This document shows positions 26,566-36,059 of a DNA stretch of 49,455 nt, in pieces. The notes below the pieces were generated by a model. That model was not told the origin of the DNA, did no database searches, and saw only the letters and a program-made list of their open reading frames with translations. Position numbers and translations under genes: made by a program. The DNA is from Chloroflexota bacterium (lineage in GTDB: Bacteria > Chloroflexota > Anaerolineae > Aggregatilineales > Phototrophicaceae), in the NCBI GenBank assembly GCA_028875245.1, contig JAPPEU010000007.1, forward strand, positions 1-49,455. Reading direction: 5' to 3'. Positions within the stretch are counted from its first letter, which is position 1, and every line of letters begins with the position of its first letter.

Positions 26566-27177
26566 ATGGAGAAGTTGGAACATGTACATGGCAGCATCGT
26601 CGCCATCCCGGTGAACGATATAGATACCGACCAAATCATCCCGGCGCGCTTTCTGAAAGTGACCGATAAAGAAGGTCTGGGCAAGGCGGCCTTCTGTGAC
26701 TGGCGCTACCTGGAGGACGGCGAGACGCCCAACCCTGAGTTCATACTGAATAATCCCGCTTATCAAGACGCGGCTGTGCTGGTGGCCGGCGACAATTTCG
26801 GCTGCGGCAGCTCGCGCGAGCATGCGCCCTGGGCATTGCTGGGCGCCGGGTTCAAAGCTGTGGTCAGCACGGACTTCGCCGATATTTTCCGCAACAACGC
26901 CCTGAAGAACGGCTTGCTGCCCATTGTTGTGGACGCCGATACGCAGCAGCAGCTTTTTAGCCTGGCGGATGAAGAGCCCAGCACAACCGTCAGCGTGGAT
27001 GTTGAAGCGCAGACCTTGACGCTGCCGGACGGGCGCGCGGTCAGTTTTCCGCTGGATGGTTTTTCCAAATACTGCCTCTTGAACGGCGTCGACCAGTTGG
27101 GTTATTTGCTTGCTCTCGACAGTGAAGTAGCGGATTTTGAAGCGCGCAATCCACAGCGGATCGTGACAAATGCCTGA
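26566..27177 (+). CDS. leuD: 3-isopropylmalate dehydratase, small subunit
   Basis: 203 residues, the swivelling domain of the LeuCD isomerase. Motifs: [35 protein letters not shown] and [20 protein letters not shown]. The start ATG 26566 is behind GTGAGGAGACCGAG; an upstream in-frame start at 26539 would add nine residues but lacks a ribosome-binding site. Confidence 0.95.
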   Translation: MEKLEHVHGSIVAIPVNDIDTDQIIPARFLKVTDKEGLGKAAFCDWRYLEDGETPNPEFILNNPAYQDAAVLVAGDNFGCGSSREHAPWALLGAGFKAVVSTDFADIFRNNALKNGLLPIVVDADTQQQLFSLADEEPSTTVSVDVEAQTLTLPDGRAVSFPLDGFSKYCLLNGVDQLGYLLALDSEVADFEARNPQRIVTNA

Positions 27178-27221
27178 TGTCCCCCTGCGCGATCAATCGG
27201 AAGAATAGGAGGTCGGCGCGT

Positions 27222-28814
27222 ATGCCAAGGGTCGCAATCTACGACACCACATTGCGCGATGGCAGCCAGCGAGAAGGCATCTCGTTTTCCGTTGCGGACA
27301 AGCTTCGAATCACCAAGCTGCTGGACGAATTGGGTGTGGATTACATCGAAGGCGGTTGGCCCGGCTCGAACCCGAAAGACGCGACCTATTTCGCGCAAGC
27401 CCGGGAAATCGATCTTCATCACTCGAAGATCACGGCATTCGGTTCCACCCGCCGAAAAGGCATCGCGCCGGCCGATGACGCCAATATCCGCGCGCTCGTC
27501 GACGCGCATACGCCGGTCGTAACCGTCGTCGGTAAAACCTCCATGCTTCATGTCACTGATGTGCTGCAGACGACGGCGGAGGAAAACCTCCGGATGATTG
27601 AAGACAGCCTGGTCTATCTGAAGGCGCAAGGCAGGGAAGTCATCTACGATGCCGAGCACTTCTTCGACGGCGCCAAGCTGGATATGGAATATGGCTTCGA
27701 CACGCTGGCGGCCGCCGCTGCCGGGGGCGCCGATGTCATTGTGCTCTGCGATACCAATGGCGGCTCGATGCCCTGGGAGGTCGCCGAGTTCGTTTTCCGC
27801 GCGCGTGAGCTGTTCCCGGATACGCAATTTGGCATCCACACGCACAATGACAGTGAAGTGGCGGTGGCCAATTCACTCGCCGCGGTTCGGGCGGGCGCGG
27901 TTCACGTGCAAGGCACAATCAATGGCTATGGCGAGCGCTGCGGCAACGCCAACCTGTGCAGCATTATCCCGGACCTCATCATCAAGATGGGTTTGCCCTG
28001 CCTGGCGCAGGACGGAAACCTGGGCTCGCTGACCCATTTGTCGCGCGCTGTGGCGGAGATCGCCAACCTGGCGCCGGACACGCACCTGCCTTATGTCGGC
28101 AAGAGCGCTTTCGCGCACAAGGGCGGCATCCACGTGGCGGCAATACGCCGCAATGTCGATAGTTATCAGCATATTGAGCCGGGGGAAGTCGGCAACGAGA
28201 CGCGTGTCTTGGTCTCGGATTTATCCGGGCGCGGCAACTTGCTAAGCAAAGCCGACGAGTTGGGGCTGGATGTCTCCAAAGCTGAGGCGGTTCAGGTGCT
28301 GAACGACATCAAGGAGCTGGAGAACGCCGGCTTCTCGTTTGAAGGGGCTGAAGCTTCGGTGGCCGTACGCCTGCGCCGCGCCGCGCCCGATTACGAGCCG
28401 CTCTTCAAATTGCTCGATTTTACGGTGATCGTGGAAGACAGGCGGGGCCGCGGCCAGCTAGCCGAGGCGATGGTCAAGCTGGATGTGGACGGCGATATTG
28501 TCCACACAGCCGCGGAAGGCAACGGCCCGGTGAATGCGCTGGATCTGGCGCTGCGCAAGGCACTTCTACCCAATTACCCGGCGCTGCGCGATATACAGCT
28601 GGTGGATTACAAGGTGCGGATCCTCGATAGTGAAAACGCGACCGGCGCTGTCACCCGCGTCTTGATTGACTCGTACAACGGCGGCGAGCGCTGGAGCACG
28701 GTTGGCGCCGGCACCGATATCATCTGCGCCAGTTGGTTGGCGCTTGTCGATAGCGTCGAGTATGGCTTGTCGGTTGCGGAAGCGCAGGACCAGACGCTTG
28801 CCGTAGGCGAGTAG
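27222..28814 (+). CDS. cimA: (R)-citramalate synthase
   Basis: 530 residues of the LeuA/HMGL family. It condenses acetyl-CoA with pyruvate to citramalate, giving 2-oxobutyrate for isoleucine without threonine deaminase. Motifs: YDTTLRDGSQREGISFS, GGWPGSNPKD, IHTHNDSEVAVANSL and the CimA-type NGYGERCGNANLCSIIPDL, with FAHKGGIHVAAI and a C-terminal regulatory domain. ATG 27222 is behind TAGGAGGTCGG; an in-frame start at 27177 is less likely. Its position between leuD and leuB makes sense because LeuCD and LeuB also process citramalate. Confidence 0.93.
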   Translation: MPRVAIYDTTLRDGSQREGISFSVADKLRITKLLDELGVDYIEGGWPGSNPKDATYFAQAREIDLHHSKITAFGSTRRKGIAPADDANIRALVDAHTPVVTVVGKTSMLHVTDVLQTTAEENLRMIEDSLVYLKAQGREVIYDAEHFFDGAKLDMEYGFDTLAAAAAGGADVIVLCDTNGGSMPWEVAEFVFRARELFPDTQFGIHTHNDSEVAVANSLAAVRAGAVHVQGTINGYGERCGNANLCSIIPDLIIKMGLPCLAQDGNLGSLTHLSRAVAEIANLAPDTHLPYVGKSAFAHKGGIHVAAIRRNVDSYQHIEPGEVGNETRVLVSDLSGRGNLLSKADELGLDVSKAEAVQVLNDIKELENAGFSFEGAEASVAVRLRRAAPDYEPLFKLLDFTVIVEDRRGRGQLAEAMVKLDVDGDIVHTAAEGNGPVNALDLALRKALLPNYPALRDIQLVDYKVRILDSENATGAVTRVLIDSYNGGERWSTVGAGTDIICASWLALVDSVEYGLSVAEAQDQTLAVGE

Positions 28815-28839
28815 GTCCGCTTTCAGTCAGGTTTTGCGT

Positions 28840-28866
28840 GGCATGCCCTGGGCATGCCTTTCTATT
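28840..28866 (+). terminator. Hairpin between cimA and leuB
   Basis: Two copies of the self-complementary GGCATGCC (28840-28847 and 28851-28858) with a three-base loop, followed by TTTCTATT. It resembles a weak intrinsic terminator or an mRNA-processing hairpin that could reduce leuB expression relative to the rest of the operon. leuB has its own ribosome-binding site 20 bases later. Confidence 0.5.
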
Positions 28867-28886
28867 GGAAACGGAGCGAGTGACAA

Positions 28887-29948
28887 ATGAAGGCGACGAT
28901 TGCGGTATTGCCCGGCGACGGCATCGGACCGGAAGTGGTGGGACAGGCGATTGAGCTGCTCACTGTGATCGCGGAGAAATATGGGCACGAATTCAAATAT
29001 ATTGAAGGCTTGATTGGCGGCATTGCAATTGATGAGACAGGCGCTCCCTTGCCCGCGGAGACAATCGCGCTGTGTGAGGCCTCCGATGCCATTCTGCTGG
29101 GCGCTGTCGGCGGGCCCAAATGGTCCGACCCGACGGCCAGCGTGCAGCCGGAACGTGGTCTGCTGGAGCTGCGGCAGCATTTTGGCTTATTCGCCAACCT
29201 CCGCCCGGTGAAGACCTATCCCGCTCTAGTCGATCATGCGCCGCTGCGCGCCGATCTGCTGCGTGATGTTGACATCCTGTTCGTGCGCGAGCTGGTGAGC
29301 GGCATCTATTTCGGCGCTAGACAAGAGCAGGGCGACGGGGATGCCTCTCACGATACGATGCGCTACAGCCGCGACGAGGTGGAGCAGGTCGCCAATGTGG
29401 CCTTTCGCGCCGCTCAGGGCCGGCGCAAAAAACTCTGCTCAGTGGACAAAGCCAATGTGTTGGCGTCCATGCGGCTTTGGCGGCGCACGGTCGTTGAAGT
29501 CCATGAGGAATACGAGGATGTCGAGCTGGAACACCTGCTGGTGGATGCGGCGACGATGCATTTGCTGACGCGCCCGGGCAGCTTTGATGTGATCGTGGCG
29601 GGCAATATGTTCGGCGACATCCTGAGCGATGAGGCCTCCGTGCTTGCCGGCAGCCTGGGCATGCTGCCGTCGGCGTCGCTTCGCTCCGATTCATTTGGTC
29701 TGTATGAGCCTGTGCACGGAACTGCGCCGGATATCGCCGGGCAGGGGCTGGCCAATCCAATCGGCATGTTTCTCAGCGCCGCCATGCTGCTGCGCTACAG
29801 CCTGGGGCTGGAGGATGAGGCGGGGGCCATTGAAGCGGCAGTTGACGCCGCGCTGGCTGCTGGATTGCGCACGGCCGATATCGCCGGGGCCGAGGAAAAG
29901 GCCGTCTCGACAAGCGACTTCGCGGCCGCTGTGAAAAGCAGATTGTAG
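28887..29948 (+). CDS. leuB: 3-isopropylmalate dehydrogenase
   Basis: 353 residues. It oxidises and decarboxylates 3-isopropylmalate with NAD+; in this operon it probably also handles the citramalate-derived intermediate. Motifs: VLPGDGIGPEVV, GAVGGPKW, FANLRPVKTYP, VRELVSGIYFG, VDKANVLASMRLWR, NMFGDILSDEASVLAGSLGMLPSAS and YEPVHGTAPDIAGQGLANP. Last gene of the operon; a mobile element follows 40 bases after the stop. Confidence 0.96.
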   Translation: MKATIAVLPGDGIGPEVVGQAIELLTVIAEKYGHEFKYIEGLIGGIAIDETGAPLPAETIALCEASDAILLGAVGGPKWSDPTASVQPERGLLELRQHFGLFANLRPVKTYPALVDHAPLRADLLRDVDILFVRELVSGIYFGARQEQGDGDASHDTMRYSRDEVEQVANVAFRAAQGRRKKLCSVDKANVLASMRLWRRTVVEVHEEYEDVELEHLLVDAATMHLLTRPGSFDVIVAGNMFGDILSDEASVLAGSLGMLPSASLRSDSFGLYEPVHGTAPDIAGQGLANPIGMFLSAAMLLRYSLGLEDEAGAIEAAVDAALAAGLRTADIAGAEEKAVSTSDFAAAVKSRL

Positions 29949-29988
29949 ACCTGCCGCGGGGCATTGAACAGCGGCGGCGCAAAGGCTT

Positions 29989-30204
29989 CAGGGCAATCGC
30001 AGCAAAATCATTTCGCGCCGACCGCCACGAAAATAAAAGAAAATGGTGGGGCGACAGGACCGCAGTGTCTACGCGCGGCTGTGCGTCGCCCACGAAGATA
30101 GCCTAAATTATGCGGGCGATTCACAGAATCGCCCCTACAGATTACGCAAGTTGCCGGGAAAGTAGTTGATTTCAGCGCCATTTCAATTTGATGCGATTGC
30201 CCTG
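29989..30204. mobile_element. Small non-coding inverted-repeat element (MITE-like), copy B
   Basis: 216 bases with 12-bp terminal inverted repeats CAGGGCAATCGC / GCGATTGCCCTG. Flanks carry a near-exact 10-bp direct repeat, GCAAAGGCTT (29979-29988) and GCGAAGGCTT (30205-30214), one mismatch. It contains the palindrome GGGCGATTC-ACA-GAATCGCCC (about 30114-30134). The right arm 30131-30204 is the reverse complement of 31613-31686 with one mismatch in 74. The right flank repeat includes the stop codon of murA. Confidence 0.8.
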
Positions 30205-30212
30205 GCGAAGGC

Positions 30213-31523
30213 TTACATCACCGGTAGAGGCTTCACCGTCGACTGAATCCGTTCGACCTTTGCGCCGAGCTGATTGAGTTGATCCTCGATCAGCTCGTAG
30301 CCGCGATCAATCTGATACGCGTTTTCGATAATGCTCTCGCCATCGGTCGCCAGGGCCGCCAGCAGCACGGTCGCGCCGGAGCGAATATTATCGGCCGTAA
30401 TGCGCGCGGGCCTCAGATGATCCACACCCTGAATGATGCAGACGTCGTTTTGGCTGATGAGAATATCAGCGCCCATCTGCAAAAGGGCGTCGACATAATC
30501 GTATCGCTTGTCGAAGATGCGTTCGCGAATGTAACTTGTGCCGTCCGCCATCGTTGACAGCGCTGCTACGCAGGGTTGAAGATCCGTGGGGAAGCCGGGA
30601 TAAGGATGCGTTTGAATATTGATCGGGTTCAGTCGTTGATGGCTTGCGCGCCGAACACGAATGGACTTGCCTCCAACGGCGATATCGACGCCCATTTGCT
30701 CCAATTTTGCAATGACGATTCGCAAATGCGCGGGCTCGACATCGAGGATTGTGACATCGCCGCCGGCGATAGCGGCCGCCATCATAATGGTCCCGGTCAC
30801 GATTCGGTCGGGCATCGGCGTATATTCAATCGCGTTGAGCCGGCTCACGCCGTTGATGAACAAGGTATTCGTTCCCAATCCGCGAATATCGGCGCCCATG
30901 GCGTTGAGGAAATTGCCGAAGTCGACCACTTCCGGTTCAACAGACGCGTTTTCGAGGATCGTTTGCCCCTGCGCCATGGCGGCGGCCAGCATGAGATTCT
31001 CTGTGCCCGTATGGCTGGGCAAATCCAAGTAGAGCGATGTGCCACGGAAGCGGCGGCCTTCGAGATCAATAATGGTTTGGCCGCCTTCGGTGTATTGCAC
31101 GTTTGCACCGAGGCGAGCGAAACCGCGATGGTGAAAATCAATCTTGCGCGTGCCGATATCGCAGCCGCCGCTGTCCGGCAACTTTACATATCCCAGACGG
31201 ATTTGCAGCGGCGCCAGGAACAGGACAGAGCCGCGAAACTGTGAAGCGATGTCCGCCGGCAAGACACCGCTGCTGATCGCTGAAGCGTCGATGCGAACGG
31301 TCTTGCTTGCTCTGTCGCGCAGAACGCGAGCGCCGATAGCTCGCAGCAACTCAAAAGCGCGTTCGACATCTTCAATATCGGGCACGTCATGCAAGATGGT
31401 CTCGCCACGTTCAACCACGATTGACGCCGCGATCATTGCGAGAATGGAGTTCTTGGCGCGCTGCACTCGAATCTCGCCTTGCAAGGGCACCCCCCCGATG
31501 ACGCGCAGTGCTGTGTCAGCCAT
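30213..31523 (-). CDS. murA: UDP-N-acetylglucosamine 1-carboxyvinyltransferase (MurA-like)
   Basis: 436 residues. The family transfers enolpyruvate from PEP to UDP-GlcNAc, the first step of peptidoglycan synthesis. Seen: the Lys-Asn pair in QRAKNSILAMIAAS, the catalytic-loop Cys in SGGCDIGTRKIDFHHRGF, MAAAIAGGDVTI, GFPTDLQPCVAALS and RIFDKRYDYVDALLQMGADI. It is recognisably MurA but somewhat divergent (for example RAKNS instead of GAKNA, and DKRYDYV instead of ENRF..V), so a paralogue acting on another UDP-sugar is possible. Bracketed by mobile elements B and C in opposite orientation. Confidence 0.88.
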   Translation of the reverse strand: MADTALRVIGGVPLQGEIRVQRAKNSILAMIAASIVVERGETILHDVPDIEDVERAFELLRAIGARVLRDRASKTVRIDASAISSGVLPADIASQFRGSVLFLAPLQIRLGYVKLPDSGGCDIGTRKIDFHHRGFARLGANVQYTEGGQTIIDLEGRRFRGTSLYLDLPSHTGTENLMLAAAMAQGQTILENASVEPEVVDFGNFLNAMGADIRGLGTNTLFINGVSRLNAIEYTPMPDRIVTGTIMMAAAIAGGDVTILDVEPAHLRIVIAKLEQMGVDIAVGGKSIRVRRASHQRLNPINIQTHPYPGFPTDLQPCVAALSTMADGTSYIRERIFDKRYDYVDALLQMGADILISQNDVCIIQGVDHLRPARITADNIRSGATVLLAALATDGESIIENAYQIDRGYELIEDQLNQLGAKVERIQSTVKPLPVM

Positions 31524-31564
31524 TTGACGAATTTTCCTCAGAGCATGGAAATCAGTGGACTCTT

Positions 31565-31573
31565 AGAATAGCA
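31565..31573 (-). promoter_or_regulatory. Possible extended -10 promoter of murA
   Basis: On the minus strand TGCTATTCT (TGn plus TATTCT), about 42 bases before the murA ATG. No good -35 box. Confidence 0.4.
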
Positions 31574-31612
31574 CATAACCAACGGCGGGGATAACAGATT
31601 CGGCGCCATTTG

Positions 31613-31805
31613 CAGGGCAATCGCATCAAATTGAAATGGCGCTGGAATCAACTACTTTCCCGGCAACTTGCGTAATCTGTAGGGGCGATTCTGGAGTCCC
31701 CCACTGTCAAATCGCCGACGGGCGAGCCAAGGCTCGCCCCTACAGACTGCTAGGTGGATGCAATTTACCTAATTTCAACCGAAAAGGGCACACTACCTTG
31801 CCCTG
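31613..31805. mobile_element. Small non-coding inverted-repeat element (MITE-like), copy C
   Basis: 193 bases starting CAGGGCAATCGCATCAAA and ending CTTGCCCTG, so the terminal repeat shared by both ends is CAGGGCAA. An exact 11-bp direct repeat GGCGCCATTTG lies at 31602-31612 and 31805-31815, the expected footprint of insertion. Internally CTGTAGGGGCG (31677-31687) faces CGCCCCTACAG (31735-31745). The left arm matches element B; the right arm (31737-31797) matches the repeat at 49-108, so this copy looks chimeric. No coding capacity. Confidence 0.82.
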
Positions 31806-31812
31806 GCGCCAT

Positions 31813-31841
31813 TTGCATTGTGCTTGCGCCTGTGATATAGT
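31813..31841 (+). promoter_or_regulatory. Promoter of the SAM riboswitch and cystathionine gamma-synthase
   Basis: TTGCAT (31813-31818), 17 bases, TATAGT (31836-31841). The -35 box overlaps the right target duplication of element C, so the element sits immediately upstream of the promoter. The predicted start near 31848 is about 20 bases before the riboswitch P1 helix. Confidence 0.65.
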
Positions 31842-31866
31842 TTGCTCATTAACAATTGAACAGTAA

Positions 31867-31981
31867 GTTTACGCTTATCCAGAGGTGGTGGAGAGACCGA
31901 CTCGACGAAGCCACAGCAACCCCCAAATGGCAATGGGAAGGTGCTAAGTTCGGCAGGTAATTCTGGAAGATGAGGGTAAAC
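31867..31981 (+). ncRNA. SAM-I (S-box) riboswitch
   Basis: A 115-base aptamer. P1 pairs GTTTACGCTTATC (31867-31879) with GATGAGGGTAAAC (31969-31981) with one mismatch. The conserved core is present: AGAGGTGGTGGAGAGACC (compare AGAG..GG..GAGGGAC), CGACGAAGCC, CAGCAACC and AAGGTGCTAAGTTCGGCAG. High S-adenosylmethionine should stabilise this fold and lead to termination at 32069-32108, shutting off the methionine-pathway gene. A further hairpin (CCTGAG...TTCAGG enclosing TGCAAA/TTTGCA, about 31983-32022) lies between aptamer and terminator and may be part of the switch. Confidence 0.93.
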
Positions 31982-32068
31982 ACCTGAGCATTTCTTGCAA
32001 ATTCAGTTTGCAGTTGTTCAGGTTTTCCGTTGACTGTGCCTCAGTCACTTTTCATTTGAAGTCACGGA

Positions 32069-32108
32069 AGCCCAAACCGGCGTATTCGCCCCAGTTTGGG
32101 CTTTTCTA
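32069..32108 (+). terminator. Riboswitch-controlled intrinsic terminator
   Basis: AGCCCAAAC (32069-32077) pairs perfectly with GTTTGGGCT (32094-32102), followed by TTTCTATT. It ends 17 bases before the start codon of the cystathionine gamma-synthase, the usual place for an S-box expression platform. Confidence 0.88.
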
Positions 32109-32124
32109 TTGTAAGGATGAGATC

Positions 32125-33372
32125 ATGACAGCATCAGACAGGATTAGGAATGGACGCAACAAAGGCGCCAGTACGGAAGCGGTCCATAGTGGCGCTGCGC
32201 GCGAAAAGGGCTTCCATTCGATGACAACGCCCATCGTTCAAACCGCAACCTATACATTTGACAATACCGCTAAACTGATCGAGTTCCTCGATAAGAAAGT
32301 CTACGGAGGCGAGCTGGAGCGCGAGGAATACGCCCGCTACGGCAACCCGTCTGTGTGGTCGCTTGAACGGCGCATCGCCGATCTGGAACGCGCGGAAGAC
32401 GCCGTTGTTTATCCCTCCGGCATGTCGGCGGTGACATCGCTTTTCCTGACGGTGCTGCGGCCGGGCACGCATATCGTTATGACCGACGACTGTTATCGCC
32501 GAACGCGCCAGTTCTGCAAGACGACGCTCAAGAAGTTCGGCATCGAGACGAGCATCGTTCCCATGGGCGATTGCGCGGCCCTGGAAGCGGCCATCCTGCC
32601 CGGGAAGACGCGCTTCATCTTTACCGAGACGCCCACCAATCCATACCTGCGCGTGGCGGATTTGAAGCGCGTCGCCGAGCTTGGCAAGGCAAATCGCGCC
32701 ATGACATTGCTGGATACCACCTTTGCCACACCGGTGAACCTGCGTCCGCTGGAATATGGAATCGATTTTGTCATGCACAGCGCGACAAAGTATTTCGGCG
32801 GGCATAACGATGTCTTGGGCGGCGTCATTGCCGGCGAGGCCGGTCGAATCAAGGCGTTGAAGGACGCGCGCGGCATATTCGGCAACGTGATTGATCCGCA
32901 TCAGGCTTTTCTGTTGGAGCGCGGGCTGAAGACCTTGGCCCTGCGCGTGCGCCACCAGAACAAGTCCGCCAGCAAAGTGGCGCGCTATCTCGAAAGCCAC
33001 CCCAAGATTGATCGGGTCTACTACCCGGGCCTGGAATCACATCCGGATCACCAAATTGCCAAAGCGCAAATGAGCGGATTCGGAGGCGTCGTGAGCTTTG
33101 AAGTGGCTGGCGACATCAAAACGACAAGCGACTTTATTGACCGCTTGCGCCTGCCTTATATCGCGCCCAGCCTGGGCGGGACCGAAAGCCTGATCGAGCA
33201 GCCGGCCTACTTCAGCTATTACGATCTAAGCAGAGAAGAACGCCGCGAAATCGGCATTAAAGACAATCTGGTGCGTTTCGCCCTGGGCATTGAAGACGCC
33301 GAAGACATCATCGCTGATCTGGACGCATCGCTGGCGCAGGCGCCGGCCCGCCAAAGCGCAAATCGGGTCTAA
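32125..33372 (+). CDS. Cystathionine gamma-synthase, plant-like (Cys/Met PLP family)
   Basis: 415 residues, fold-type I PLP enzyme of trans-sulfuration. It should make cystathionine from an activated homoserine and cysteine on the way to methionine. PLP-binding motifs: YGNPSVWSLERRIADLE, YPSGMSAVTSLFL and MHSATKYFGGHNDVLGG with Lys222. The overall sequence (TTPIVQTATY, FTETPTNPYLR, YYPGLESHP, PYIAPSLGGTESLIEQPA) resembles plant cystathionine gamma-synthase, judged from memory. O-acetyl- or O-phosphohomoserine specificity is not readable; a lyase activity is the alternative. ATG 32125 lies after TAAGGATGAG; an upstream in-frame TTG at 32008 would run through the terminator and is rejected. The SAM riboswitch supports a methionine-synthesis role. 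Confidence 0.88.
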   Translation: MTASDRIRNGRNKGASTEAVHSGAAREKGFHSMTTPIVQTATYTFDNTAKLIEFLDKKVYGGELEREEYARYGNPSVWSLERRIADLERAEDAVVYPSGMSAVTSLFLTVLRPGTHIVMTDDCYRRTRQFCKTTLKKFGIETSIVPMGDCAALEAAILPGKTRFIFTETPTNPYLRVADLKRVAELGKANRAMTLLDTTFATPVNLRPLEYGIDFVMHSATKYFGGHNDVLGGVIAGEAGRIKALKDARGIFGNVIDPHQAFLLERGLKTLALRVRHQNKSASKVARYLESHPKIDRVYYPGLESHPDHQIAKAQMSGFGGVVSFEVAGDIKTTSDFIDRLRLPYIAPSLGGTESLIEQPAYFSYYDLSREERREIGIKDNLVRFALGIEDAEDIIADLDASLAQAPARQSANRV

Positions 33373-33384
33373 GAACTGCCGGAC

Positions 33385-34674
<1,290 letters not shown>

Positions 34675-34722
34675 TCGCGTGACCTCGCGCCGCCGGAATC
34701 GCGGCAAGGATAGCGTTCATCC

Positions 34723-35664
34723 ATGTCATTTTCCAGAGCAGAAGCCTTCGCCCCGGCGACAGTCGCGAACCTGGGCGTCGGCTTTGATATCCTTGGGCTG
34801 GCGCTGCAAGGCTTGGGGGATCGCGCGATTGTCGAATTCCAGGACGATTCGGAAATCGTGATCCCGGACATTCAAGGCGATGATGGCCAGCTGCCGCGCG
34901 AACCGGGTCGAAATGTCGCGTCGGTATCCGCGCGCGCTTTCCTCGATCACATCGGTGAAAAACGCGGGCTCAAAATCAAGCTGATAAAAGGCTTGCCCCT
35001 TTCCAGCGGGATGGGAAGCAGCGCCGCCAGCGCTGTTGTCGCTGTCCTGGCGTTGAATAAGCTGGTCGGCGAGCCATTCACGAGAGAGGAATTGCTGCCG
35101 TTCTGCCTGGAAGGGGAAGCGCTGGTCAGCGGATACCACGCGGATAATGTCGCGCCTTGTCTGCTCGGGGGGATCGTATTGGTCGCCGGCATCACCGTGG
35201 ACGCGATACAACCCTTGCCGGTCCCGGCGGATTTACACCTGGCCCTTGTCACGCCGGATTTCCCGGTGCCGACGAATGAGGCGCGCGCCATTCTGCCGGC
35301 TCAAGTGCCGCTGGCGACCATGATTCATCAAACGGGGCGAGTAGCGCAACTGGTAGACGCGCTGCACCGGGGAGACCTGGAAGCGCTGGGCGCCGCCATG
35401 GAAGGCGATGCAGTTGTTGAACCGGCGCGGGCCTGTTTGGTGCCTCTGCTAGAAGATGTTCGTTCCGCAGCCAAGCGGGCGGGCGCTATTGCGGTATTCA
35501 TCGGTGGCGCCGGTCCGACGCTCTGCGCTGTATGCGATAGCGCCGAGATTGCAGGGCGCGCGGCAGGTGAAATGGAATGCGTATACCGTGAAGCAAAGAT
35601 GGAATGCGTCGCTCAATATACACAGGTGGACAGGCGTGGCGCGATGGTGCTGCGCGCCGAGTAA
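34723..35664 (+). CDS. thrB: Homoserine kinase
   Basis: 313 residues of the GHMP kinase family; phosphorylates homoserine for threonine synthase. Motifs: FAPATVANLGVGFDILGLAL, the ATP loop GLPLSSGMGSSAASAVVA, and the C-terminal FIGGAGPTLCAVCDS. Divergent from thrC through a 48-base region, so the pair can share regulation. If the nearby cystathionine gamma-synthase uses O-phosphohomoserine as in plants, ThrB would supply both branches; this is inference. Confidence 0.94.
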   Translation: MSFSRAEAFAPATVANLGVGFDILGLALQGLGDRAIVEFQDDSEIVIPDIQGDDGQLPREPGRNVASVSARAFLDHIGEKRGLKIKLIKGLPLSSGMGSSAASAVVAVLALNKLVGEPFTREELLPFCLEGEALVSGYHADNVAPCLLGGIVLVAGITVDAIQPLPVPADLHLALVTPDFPVPTNEARAILPAQVPLATMIHQTGRVAQLVDALHRGDLEALGAAMEGDAVVEPARACLVPLLEDVRSAAKRAGAIAVFIGGAGPTLCAVCDSAEIAGRAAGEMECVYREAKMECVAQYTQVDRRGAMVLRAE

Positions 35665-35692
35665 ACGCGCCGCAAACGCGTTTGTGAAATTC

Positions 35693-35721
35693 TTGACAAT
35701 CCCCGCGCGCGAACTTATACT
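35693..35721 (+). promoter_or_regulatory. Strong sigma-70-type promoter of the iscX-nuo cluster
   Basis: Consensus TTGACA (35693-35698), exactly 17 bases, TATACT (35716-35721). It predicts a start near 35728 and a GC-rich leader of about 110 bases before iscX. Confidence 0.8.
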
Positions 35722-35840
35722 TACTGTGTTGCGGTTTAACCGGATGCACACCGCGGCCTCGCATTGGTTAAATTGATGGCTCGGGCCGGGGCCGGCAGCG
35801 CGCCGAAAGATCTTCCGCCCCGGGCTGTTGCCCAGGTGTC

Positions 35841-36053
35841 ATGAGCGAGCGCAAGCTGTATTGGGATTCAACGTACGAAATCGTCTTGGCTCTGATGGAG
35901 GCGCATCCGGAAGTTGAGCTGGAAGATCTTGCTTTGGGCGAATTGAGTCAGCGAATCATCGATTTGCCTGGCTTTGACGATGATCCGGCCCTGGTCAACG
36001 ATGCTATACTCAAGGAAATCCTGCGAGACTGGTACGAGGAGATCGGTGGCTAG
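35841..36053 (+). CDS. iscX: IscX-family protein
   Basis: 70 residues, very acidic. The pattern LYWDSTYEIVLALMEAHPEVE...IIDLPGFDDDPALVNDAILKEILRDWYEE matches IscX (YfhJ), a small partner of IscS that binds iron and modulates Fe-S cluster assembly in other bacteria. Here it is not in an isc operon but begins the cluster of Fe-S-rich complex I subunits, with nuoB seven bases downstream. Confidence 0.8.
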   Translation: MSERKLYWDSTYEIVLALMEAHPEVELEDLALGELSQRIIDLPGFDDDPALVNDAILKEILRDWYEEIGG

Positions 36054-36059
36054 AGCAAA

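Noticed and set aside
32008..32124. N-terminal extension of the cystathionine gamma-synthase from TTG 32008
   Set aside because: It would translate through the riboswitch terminator; ATG 32125 has its own ribosome-binding site and matches the family start.
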